In this document: piece after piece, positions 25,011-32,227 of the stretch
How the letters are laid out: each line of letters opens with the position of its first letter
How positions within the stretch are numbered: the first letter of the stretch is position 1
Assembly (NCBI GenBank): GCA_943846785.1
Contig: OX044367.1
Span: 62,001 to 126,000, forward strand
DNA length: 64,000 nt
Source of the DNA: SCGC-AAA076-P13 sp905478035
Lineage (GTDB): Bacteria > Pseudomonadota > Gammaproteobacteria > Magnimaribacterales > D2472
Direction: 5' to 3'
Notes under the pieces: generated by a model
What the model was told of the DNA's origin: nothing
What the model saw: only the letters and a program-made list of their open reading frames with translations
Databases searched by the model: none
Program-made: the position numbers and the translations under genes

Positions 25011-26034
25011 ATCATCACTTCTTATAGTATTTACTATATTTTCTCTTTCAATAAATTCTGAAGTTAATCAATCGGTTGTACTCAATAATGAAGCTGCCTC
25101 AAAATTATCTGATTATGGTTTTTTTAGTGATTTGACTCTTCAAGTTCCAACAGATGGCGTTCTTCCGTATGACTTAAACTCACCACTTTTTTCTGATTAT
25201 GCTGATAAATTAAGATTTATTTATATACCTCAAGGTGGATATGCAGAATATCATCCAGATGAAGTATTTAATTTTCCGAATGGCTCAGTTTTAATAAAAA
25301 CCTTTGCCTATCTGAATGACTTTTCTGAATCAGAGCTTGATCCTCAGTTACTAGAAACTAGATTGCTTATAAAGCATGATGATGGATGGAAAAACATTAG
25401 CTATGTTTGGAATAAAGAGCAAACTGATGCATACAAGAGTATTGCTGGGAAAACAATATCAACTCAATTCGTAAACGATTATGGAAAGATTCAAGATATT
25501 AGATATAGGGTTCCGAATATCAATCAATGTAAAGAATGTCATCAATCAGGTGAAACTATTACGCCAATAGGACCTAAAGCAAGAAATCTTAATAAAGATA
25601 TTAGTTATAAAGATGGCTACATGAATCAACTTTTAAAATGGCATCAAGAGGGATGGATTCAAGAAAATATCTCTACAAATTCAATGGTTGACTGGTCAGA
25701 TATCAATGCAGACCTAGATGCAAGAGCTCGCTCATATTTAGATATTAACTGCGGTCATTGTCATATTGAAGGAGGCTCAGCCGATACCACTGGTCTTTAT
25801 TTAGATTTTACTGAGAACAGAAAAATTCACTTAGGTTATTTCAAGAAGCCTATAGCAGCAGGACGTGCAAGTAATAACTTAAAATATTCACTTGTCCCAG
25901 GAAAGCCAGATGAATCTATACTGTTGTATAGGATGGAATCTCTTGATCCTGGTATCATGATGCCAGAATCTGGAAGAGCTCTTCAACACACTGAAGCTAT
26001 AGACCTTTTAAGAAAATGGATTCATCAGCTTTAA
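24997..26034 (+). CDS. periplasmic dihaem c-type cytochrome, SO2930/HNE_0200-like
   Basis: A 345-residue exported protein with a signal peptide (residues ~1-21) and two CxxCH haem-binding motifs, NQCKECHQSG (about 178) and INCGHCHIEGG (about 251). The N-terminal half has FFSDLTLQVPTDGVLPYDLN and SPLFSDYADKLRFIYIP. The C-terminal segment ends with PDESILLYRMESLDPGIMMP and EAIDLLRKWI, the shape of a cytochrome-c-like domain with a distal Met in IMMPE. GTG is the start and overlaps the beta-helix gene by 14 bp. The reaction is unknown; an electron carrier tied to the beta-helix partner is the likely role. Confidence 0.78.
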   Translation: MKLYKSSLLIVFTIFSLSINSEVNQSVVLNNEAASKLSDYGFFSDLTLQVPTDGVLPYDLNSPLFSDYADKLRFIYIPQGGYAEYHPDEVFNFPNGSVLIKTFAYLNDFSESELDPQLLETRLLIKHDDGWKNISYVWNKEQTDAYKSIAGKTISTQFVNDYGKIQDIRYRVPNINQCKECHQSGETITPIGPKARNLNKDISYKDGYMNQLLKWHQEGWIQENISTNSMVDWSDINADLDARARSYLDINCGHCHIEGGSADTTGLYLDFTENRKIHLGYFKKPIAAGRASNNLKYSLVPGKPDESILLYRMESLDPGIMMPESGRALQHTEAIDLLRKWIHQL

Positions 26035-26092
26035 ATTTGTTATTAAGGCCTTAAGTATTTAATATATAAAAGTAATTTTAAAGGAGTTATTT

Positions 26093-26899
26093 ATGTCTAA
26101 GCATTCTGCAATTAATCGATTTGGTAGATCACGCAATCCTGCTTTCTCAAAGAATTTTGAACAAAGTGGATTTAGAACTCAATCTAGTAGTGAAATGAAT
26201 ACTGCAAGTGGTTTCAGAACTACATCATCAGTTATTGAGTCTTCAGATATTATGACTTTAGATGGAGCTGTTAATAAAACAGGAATCCTTTTAGCTCTAT
26301 GTTTTGCTGGTGCTGCGGTAGGTTGGAATATTCCGGCTCTTGCGCTTCCAGCTGGTATTCTTGGTTTTATACTTGCTCTTGTAACAATATTTAGAAGCCC
26401 AACCAAAGCAGGAACTACAGCTCCTTTTTATGCACTTGCCCAAGGAGTTATGCTTGGAGGTGTTTCTCTAATGTATGAAAATCTTTTTGACGGAATAGCT
26501 ATACAAGCTATTGGTCTAACTTTTGGAATACTTGCATCTCTTTTAGTTTGTTATAAAAGTGGTCTAATAAAACCAACTGAAAATTTTAGATTGATGGTTG
26601 TGGCTGGCATCGGGGGAATATTCATACTTTATATGGTTAGCTTTGTTATGAGTTTTTTTGGATCGGGCATAAGTCTCCTATCACCAACTAATGGCTCTTG
26701 GACCAGCATAGGACTATCAGTGGGTATTGTATGTTTTGCATCTTTGTCACTAGTTCTAGATTTTGATTATATTGAAGAAGGTGCAGAGAAAGGACTTCCA
26801 AAATATATGGAATGGTATGGAGCTTTTTCATTAATGGTAACTCTAATATGGCTATATTTAGAAATATTAAGACTTTTAGCAAAAATAAGAAGTAGGTAA
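26093..26899 (+). CDS. Bax inhibitor-1/YccA-family membrane protein
   Basis: A 268-residue integral membrane protein with about 75 polar N-terminal residues (MSKHSAINRFGRSRNPAF, rich in S, F and R). About seven hydrophobic segments follow (for example GILLALCFAGAAVGW, LPAGILGFILALVTIF, AIQAIGLTFGILASLLVCY, LMVVAGIGGIFILYMVSF). The C-terminus has LDFDYIEEGAEKGLPKYMEWYGAF, the acidic pore-region signature of this family. It is usually described as a BI-1/YccA-like membrane protein; the transported ion or client is not established. A strong RBS (AAAGGAG) lies 7 bp before the ATG. The motif INRFG recurs in the next, tiny gene. Confidence 0.8.
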   Translation: MSKHSAINRFGRSRNPAFSKNFEQSGFRTQSSSEMNTASGFRTTSSVIESSDIMTLDGAVNKTGILLALCFAGAAVGWNIPALALPAGILGFILALVTIFRSPTKAGTTAPFYALAQGVMLGGVSLMYENLFDGIAIQAIGLTFGILASLLVCYKSGLIKPTENFRLMVVAGIGGIFILYMVSFVMSFFGSGISLLSPTNGSWTSIGLSVGIVCFASLSLVLDFDYIEEGAEKGLPKYMEWYGAFSLMVTLIWLYLEILRLLAKIRSR

Positions 26900-26903
26900 C
26901 CAA

Positions 26904-27083
26904 ATGTCTAATGCTCTTATATTTGGAGGTATGGCTGCTATTTCACTTTTTGTATTCTTTAATCTAGGAAAAATTAAAGCATCAAAAAATCAAACAAATA
27001 GAAATAATAGGATTAATAGATTTGGCAATAATAATTCAAATAATATTATTGATGCAGAGGTAGATAAAGATGATAAAAACTAA
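26904..27083 (+). CDS. 59-residue membrane protein, unknown
   Basis: A 59-residue ORF with one hydrophobic segment (MSNALIFGGMAAISLFVFFN). A basic, Asn-rich tail (KIKASKNQTNRNNRINRFGN) follows, then an acidic end (DAEVDKDDKN). It begins 4 bp after the BI-1 gene stop and overlaps the next gene by 14 bp, so it is inside a tight operon and probably translated. It shares the short INRFG motif with the N-terminus of the BI-1 protein, which may reflect common targeting or simply chance. No known family recognised. Confidence 0.6.
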   Translation: MSNALIFGGMAAISLFVFFNLGKIKASKNQTNRNNRINRFGNNNSNNIIDAEVDKDDKN

Positions 27084-29283
27084 TTTAGTAAATAAAAAAT
27101 TATTTAAAAGTGCGAACATTGTTTTTATATTAACTTTATCATTATTTGGTCAATTGTTATTAGCCGAAACTACTCATAATAATGCCCCAATTATTCAACC
27201 AGGAGCGCCTGGTATGGATTCAAAAAATCTTGACCCTGAAGCTGCTTCTGATATTGCCAGCACTTCTTACGTTGAAGCTGATGTAAAATTCCTTGAAGGC
27301 ATGATTATTCATCATCAACAAGCAATATTGATGTCTCAATTGGCCAGCAAGAGAACAAATAATAAAACTATTATTGATCTTGCTAATAGAATAGATGTTT
27401 CTCAAGAAGATGAAATAGACTTCATGGATAGTTGGCTTAAATCAAGAGATGAAGGTATTTCTAATAAATCCAATGATCATCATATGCACATGCATATGGC
27501 CGGGATGGCATCACCGCAGCAATTAAAAACACTAGAAAATAGTGAGAGTACTGATTTTGATAGATTATTCCTTCAATTAATGATTGCGCATCATGATGGC
27601 GCACTTGAAATGGTTGAAGAACTTAAAAAATTTCCAGGATCTGCCTTTGACCCAATATTAAATGAATTTATTTCAGATTTAGTTAATGATCAAGGTGTTG
27701 AGATTGAAAGAATGAATATTATAGCCGTTAGTTTATCTGACGATCCGAGAGCGGGTTTGAGTCCTGGTTTATATATTGCAGATGAAGCAATTTTAAATAT
27801 GGAGCTGATAGCGGCATTAAGAAAACCCGTTGGTTTTTTTGATCGAGATAATCCAGAAGCTAAAGGCGTTAAAGATATTGATGATGAGGATGAGGATGAA
27901 GAGAAAACAACAGAAGAAAAATCTAGAGCTTTACGCTCTCCTATTTTAAGTTTTGCAAATACAGATATGGCATTTAGTGATGATTTACTTGTAGCTGGAA
28001 GTTATCACGGCTTTAACATGTATAAAATTAATACTGAAAATGGAATTCCAAATTTAATATCTTCAGTTGTTTGTCCAGGAGGTCAAGGAGATGTTTCTAT
28101 TGTTGGAAATTTACTCATTATGTCTGTTGAACAGATTCGTAGCCGATTAGATTGTGGATTAGATGGTGTTGGCAAAGATGCAAGCCCTGAGAGATTTAGA
28201 GGAATAAGGATTTTTGATATTTCAGATTTAGAAAGGCCAAAACAAGTAGGAGCGGTTCAAACCTGCAGAGGATCTCATACTCATTCAGTCGTTTCTAATG
28301 GTGCTAAGGATGGAAAAATAATTATTTATAATTCTGGAACTTCTAGTGTTAGAGACGAAGAAGAAATGGAACAATGTATTGGAAACATACCTGGTGATGA
28401 TAGAACGGCTCTTTTTAGAATTGATATTATTGAAATCCCAATCATAGATCCATCAAAATCAAGAATAGTAAGCAGTCCAGCTGTTTTTGCTGATCCTAAT
28501 ACAGGTGCTCTAGGAGGGTTGTGGGTTGGTGGAGATCATGGTGATGATACTCAAGATACAAAAAGAACAGATCAATGTCATGATATAACAGTTTTTCCTT
28601 CTGCAAATATAGCAGCAGGAGCATGCTCTGGAAATGGTATCCTTTTTGATATAACTGATCCTTACAATCCTGAAAGATTAGATGTTGTTACTGATAAGGG
28701 TTTTGCTTACTGGCATTCGGCTACATTTAATAACGATGGAACCAAAGTTATCTTTACTGATGAATGGGGTGGCGGAGGAAGAGCTAGATGTAGAGCATGG
28801 GATCCTTTGGATTGGGGTGCTGATGCTATATATGACATAGTAGATAACAAGCTTGAGTTTAAAAGTCACTATAAAATGCCCGCGCCTCAATTAGAAACTG
28901 AAAACTGTGTTGCACATAATGGCTCCATAATTCCTGTAAAGGACAGAGATATTTTTGTTCAAGCTTGGTATCAGGGTGGAATTTCTATTATGGACTTTAC
29001 TGATTCTTCTAACCCAGTAGAAATTGGATATTTTGATCGTGGTCCAATTAATAAAGATATATTAATAACTGGTGGTTATTGGTCGGCTTATTTTTACGAA
29101 GGGTACATATATGGAACTGAAATAACTCGTGGCCTGGATGTATTTAAATTAACTCCAAGTGAATTTTTATCTAGTAAAGAGATAAAAGAAGCCGCTAAAG
29201 CTATGCCAGCATCTGGTGAAAGAATTTTTAACCCTCAGCAGCAAGTGCCTATGAGTTGGTCTGAAGCTATTTCGGGTAAATAA
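27070..29283 (+). CDS. exported DUF305 plus LVIVD beta-propeller fusion protein
   Basis: A 737-residue exported protein. After a signal-type segment (FKSANIVFILTLSLFGQLLL, residues ~15-34) there are two ferritin-like DUF305 blocks with His/Met motifs (EGMIIHHQQAILMSQLA and QLMIAHHDGALEMVEELK, about residues 76-180). Between them lies a His/Met-rich linker (HHMHMHMAGM), a pattern seen in copper-handling proteins. An acidic linker (DDEDEDEEKTTEE, about 270) leads to a C-terminal LVIVD-type beta-propeller (DLLVAGSYHGFNMYKI, GIRIFDISDLERPKQVG, GISIMDFTDSSNPVEIG). DUF305 proteins are usually small, so this fusion is unusual. The start overlaps the 59-residue gene by 14 bp. Confidence 0.75.
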   Translation: MIKTNLVNKKLFKSANIVFILTLSLFGQLLLAETTHNNAPIIQPGAPGMDSKNLDPEAASDIASTSYVEADVKFLEGMIIHHQQAILMSQLASKRTNNKTIIDLANRIDVSQEDEIDFMDSWLKSRDEGISNKSNDHHMHMHMAGMASPQQLKTLENSESTDFDRLFLQLMIAHHDGALEMVEELKKFPGSAFDPILNEFISDLVNDQGVEIERMNIIAVSLSDDPRAGLSPGLYIADEAILNMELIAALRKPVGFFDRDNPEAKGVKDIDDEDEDEEKTTEEKSRALRSPILSFANTDMAFSDDLLVAGSYHGFNMYKINTENGIPNLISSVVCPGGQGDVSIVGNLLIMSVEQIRSRLDCGLDGVGKDASPERFRGIRIFDISDLERPKQVGAVQTCRGSHTHSVVSNGAKDGKIIIYNSGTSSVRDEEEMEQCIGNIPGDDRTALFRIDIIEIPIIDPSKSRIVSSPAVFADPNTGALGGLWVGGDHGDDTQDTKRTDQCHDITVFPSANIAAGACSGNGILFDITDPYNPERLDVVTDKGFAYWHSATFNNDGTKVIFTDEWGGGGRARCRAWDPLDWGADAIYDIVDNKLEFKSHYKMPAPQLETENCVAHNGSIIPVKDRDIFVQAWYQGGISIMDFTDSSNPVEIGYFDRGPINKDILITGGYWSAYFYEGYIYGTEITRGLDVFKLTPSEFLSSKEIKEAAKAMPASGERIFNPQQQVPMSWSEAISGK

Positions 29284-29295
29284 ACCTTATTGACT

Positions 29296-30111
29296 ATGTT
29301 TGTTGGGATAGATTTTGGAGTTACCAATACTGACATTGCTGTTTGGAGCAATGATAAATATACCTTTTTCTCATTACCTTCAGAAAAAATTGATAATCAT
29401 TTCCTAAGTAAAATATTTGAATTTATAAAAATTAATATTAATGATATTAATAAAATTGCAGTTACTGGTGGCAAATCTAGTGATTTAAATAATAATTTTA
29501 AAAATATATCTATATTAAAAGTTAATGAGGTTTCAGCAATTGGATATGGTGCAATGGAGCTATATAAAATTAAAGAAGATAATTTTGTAGCCGTAAGCGC
29601 AGGAACGGGAACGGCATGTATTTCTTACTCTAACAGAGAGTTTAATCATCTTGGAGGAATATCTGTTGGTGGAGGAACTCTTCAAGGTTTATCTAATTTA
29701 ATTATTAAAAATAATAATGCTGATAATATTAATCAAATAGCCTTAAGTGGAAATAAAAACCAGCTTGATTTTTTAATAGGTGATGTTGTAAATGAAATAG
29801 GTTCTTTATATCCAGAAATTACAGCTTCAAACTTTGCAAAAGCAAGATCTAATAATAATCAAAAAGATGAAGATATTGCATCATCATTATCTAATATGAT
29901 TGGTGAGGTTATTGGGACAGTGACATACCTAAATGCTCTTTTAATGGGAGTTGATAAGGTTTACTTTTTAGGTAGAACATCATTATTAGATTCTGTAAAA
30001 AAAGGTATTGATCAAAGATTAGCGCTTGCCGGCATTGTTGGTGAATATAACTCTGATAGAGAATTTGGAAATGCTATTGGAGCTATTGCTTATTTAAGAA
30101 CTAAAATTTAA
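29296..30111 (+). CDS. coaW: type II (Fumble-like) pantothenate kinase
   Basis: Phosphorylates pantothenate, the first step of CoA synthesis. About 271 residues with the ASKHA fold: phosphate-1 loop FVGIDFGVTNTDIAVW at the start, AVSAGTGTACISYS, and HLGGISVGGGTLQGLSNLI. An AKARSNNNQKDEDIASSLSNM helix follows, and the adenosine-binding end is VYFLGRT. This is the eukaryotic/staphylococcal-type kinase (CoaW), rather than the CoaA or CoaX forms more common in gammaproteobacteria. I chose ATG 29296 over the TTG at 29290. It starts 12 bp after the DUF305-LVIVD stop. Confidence 0.75.
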   Translation: MFVGIDFGVTNTDIAVWSNDKYTFFSLPSEKIDNHFLSKIFEFIKININDINKIAVTGGKSSDLNNNFKNISILKVNEVSAIGYGAMELYKIKEDNFVAVSAGTGTACISYSNREFNHLGGISVGGGTLQGLSNLIIKNNNADNINQIALSGNKNQLDFLIGDVVNEIGSLYPEITASNFAKARSNNNQKDEDIASSLSNMIGEVIGTVTYLNALLMGVDKVYFLGRTSLLDSVKKGIDQRLALAGIVGEYNSDREFGNAIGAIAYLRTKI

Positions 30112-30144
30112 AATCAGAATTATATATAAATCTAAACAGAAACT

Positions 30145-31422
30145 ATGATCGAATCGACCGCGGCAGTTGTAACTGATAAATCATTAATCATTACCTTTGC
30201 TATTCCCGCATTTTTTATTCTCATCCTAATTGAGTATTGCTATGGGAAACTGGTAGGAAAGAATACATATAGACTGAATGATACCTTTACAAGCATATCG
30301 CTAGGAATGATAAGTAGGTATCCTACTATGCTAAATTTAGGAGTCCAAAGTCTTATTTTTGTCTATGTCAGCAAATATCTGAATGTAGGGCTATTGTCTG
30401 TTAAGAATCCGTTCACTTGGATTGCAGCCTTTCTTTTGTATGACCTTTCATACTATTGGATGCATAGAATGCATCATGAAATAAAAATATTATGGGCTAC
30501 TCATAGCGTTCATCATCATGGCGAGGACTTTAATCTTGCTACCGCCTTAAGACAAACAAGTACAGGATGGATTTGGAAATGGATTTTCTACTTACCAATG
30601 ATTCTTCTTGGGGTTCCTGTGGAAGTTTTTATAACTGTAGCTGGAATTAATTTGGTTTATCAATTCTGGGTTCATACTGAACATATTGGGCATTTAGGTT
30701 TTTTAGAAAAAATATTTATTACTCCAATGAATCACGGCATTCATCATGCAAAAAATAAAGAATATATTGATGCTAATTATGGTGGTGTCTTTATTATTTG
30801 GGATAGGATGTTTGGTACTTATATATCAAGAAAACCGGATATTGATCCAGTTTATGGAACAGTTAGTGCCTTGAAAAGTTTTAATCCTATTTGGGCAAAT
30901 TTTCAGATATATACAACTATGGTCAAAGACAGTTTTAAGACTAGAAAATTAAGCGATAAGCTAAAAGTTTTTTATTCTAAAACCTATTGGCGTCCAGAAG
31001 ACTGTATTGAAGAAAAAGATCCTAAAGAATTCTATGTAAAATATAATCCTCAGGTCTCTAAGGATATTACTGTGTTTGCATTCTTCCAAATGCTTTTTAC
31101 TATTATTGTTTCTGGATCAGTATTATTTGTTTTGCCTCAGCACTCATACAATGAGATAGCTATATTTGGAATAACAATAACTCTAATGAGTACACTTACT
31201 GCATCTTTACTTCAAGATAATAGATATGTTTACTTTATTATTTTTGGGTTTTCTGTGCTTGGGATATTTGGTATTGAATACTTAAGCCTTCTAAATATAA
31301 GCCTTATTTCAACTCAGTTATTGATGAGCCAGTTGTTTGTAAATGCTTTTGTGGTTTCTTTGATAGCTGCCTTCCAAGGCTTTAAAACTCTTCTTCTACT
31401 AAAAAATAAGAGCACTCTATAG
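30145..31422 (+). CDS. sterol desaturase/fatty-acid hydroxylase superfamily membrane protein
   Basis: A 425-residue membrane enzyme with the eight-histidine di-iron pattern of the family: YWMHRMHHEI (HxxxH/HH), THSVHHHGED, and the distal FITPMNHGIHHAKN. Hydrophobic segments flank the motifs: a pair at the N-terminus, LPMILLGVPVEVFITVAGIN in the middle, and several more in the C-terminal third (residues ~305-420) that extend beyond the minimal hydroxylase. A close paralogue with the same architecture is at 53509-54738. Substrate (sterol, carotenoid or lipid) unknown. It follows coaW by 33 bp and converges on cysE with a 2-bp gap. Confidence 0.8.
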   Translation: MIESTAAVVTDKSLIITFAIPAFFILILIEYCYGKLVGKNTYRLNDTFTSISLGMISRYPTMLNLGVQSLIFVYVSKYLNVGLLSVKNPFTWIAAFLLYDLSYYWMHRMHHEIKILWATHSVHHHGEDFNLATALRQTSTGWIWKWIFYLPMILLGVPVEVFITVAGINLVYQFWVHTEHIGHLGFLEKIFITPMNHGIHHAKNKEYIDANYGGVFIIWDRMFGTYISRKPDIDPVYGTVSALKSFNPIWANFQIYTTMVKDSFKTRKLSDKLKVFYSKTYWRPEDCIEEKDPKEFYVKYNPQVSKDITVFAFFQMLFTIIVSGSVLFVLPQHSYNEIAIFGITITLMSTLTASLLQDNRYVYFIIFGFSVLGIFGIEYLSLLNISLISTQLLMSQLFVNAFVVSLIAAFQGFKTLLLLKNKSTL

Positions 31423-31424
31423 TT

Positions 31425-32153
31425 TTATTTATTGGTTTCTTTTGCAGGAACTCCTGCAACTGTCTTGTTGTCATCAACATCATGTAACACCAAACTTCCT
31501 GCTGCAACTATTGAGTTTCTTCCAATAGTAATATTTCCTAGAATTGTACTTGCAGCAAAAACTGTTGCGCCCTGTTTTATATTTGGATGTCTTTTTCCTG
31601 ACTCGAAACCCTTACCGCCTAGAGTAACTCCTTGAAATATAGAGACATCTTTTTCTATATTAGTAGTTTCTCCAATAACAACGCCTGTTGCATGATCAAT
31701 CATCACGCTGCCAGCTATTTTTGCAGCAGGATGAATATCTACACCGAAAACTTCTGATGCCCTATTTTGTAAAAATAAAGCCATAGTATGCCTTTCGCCA
31801 TTCCACAAGCAATGAGCTGCTCTATATGTTGCAAGTCCTAGAAAGCCTTTATAAAAAAGAAGTGGGGTAGAGAAATATCTGCATGCTGGGTCATGCTCTT
31901 TAAAAAACTTGAGATCATCTTCTAGTGCAGGCTCTATTTCTTCACATTCCCTATAAACATCTAAGATAAACTTCTTAATATCTTTAGCAGATAATGCATC
32001 GCTATGAAGTTTGGATGCGAGTATTGATGCAACCGCTGCCAATAAATCTTTTTGAGATAAAACTAATGAATTAAGAAATGGTCCTAATGATGGTTCAGCA
32101 TCAATTCTTAAGTGAATTTCACTCTCTATCTGCTTCCATAAATTAATATCCAT
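31425..32153 (-). CDS. cysE: serine O-acetyltransferase
   Basis: Acetylates L-serine with acetyl-CoA, the entry step of cysteine synthesis. The 242-residue protein has the CysE N-terminal helical domain, then the left-handed hexapeptide beta-helix: VFGVDIHPAAKIAGSVMIDH, ATGVVIGETTNIEKDVSIFQ, GVTLGGKG and HPNIKQGATVFAASTILGNI. The active-site DHATGVVIGE and the loop GKRHPNI are conserved. Length is typical (about 260). It converges on the sterol desaturase gene with a 2-bp gap. The terminator of katG lies 38 bp upstream of its start. Confidence 0.93.
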   Translation of the reverse strand: MDINLWKQIESEIHLRIDAEPSLGPFLNSLVLSQKDLLAAVASILASKLHSDALSAKDIKKFILDVYRECEEIEPALEDDLKFFKEHDPACRYFSTPLLFYKGFLGLATYRAAHCLWNGERHTMALFLQNRASEVFGVDIHPAAKIAGSVMIDHATGVVIGETTNIEKDVSIFQGVTLGGKGFESGKRHPNIKQGATVFAASTILGNITIGRNSIVAAGSLVLHDVDDNKTVAGVPAKETNK

Positions 32154-32190
32154 ATATTGATTATAGGCTTTTTAAGTTCTTAAAATAGAA

Positions 32191-32215
32191 TTAGGCAGCA
32201 TCTAATGCTGCCTAA
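32191..32215 (-). terminator. intrinsic terminator of katG
   Basis: A perfect 11-bp stem, TTAGGCAGCAT (32191-32201) and ATGCTGCCTAA (32205-32215), with a 3-base loop. It lies 13 bp beyond the katG stop on the minus strand. Read in the katG direction it is followed by TTCTATTTT, a modest T-rich tail. GC pairs in the stem centre distinguish it from the A/T-rich palindromes elsewhere. Confidence 0.7.
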
Positions 32216-32227
32216 TATTATTTGGAT

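Noticed and set aside
26043..26054. Palindrome TTAAGGCCTTAA upstream of the BI-1 gene
   Set aside because: Only 12 bases with no spacer, and such short palindromes are expected by chance in this base composition.
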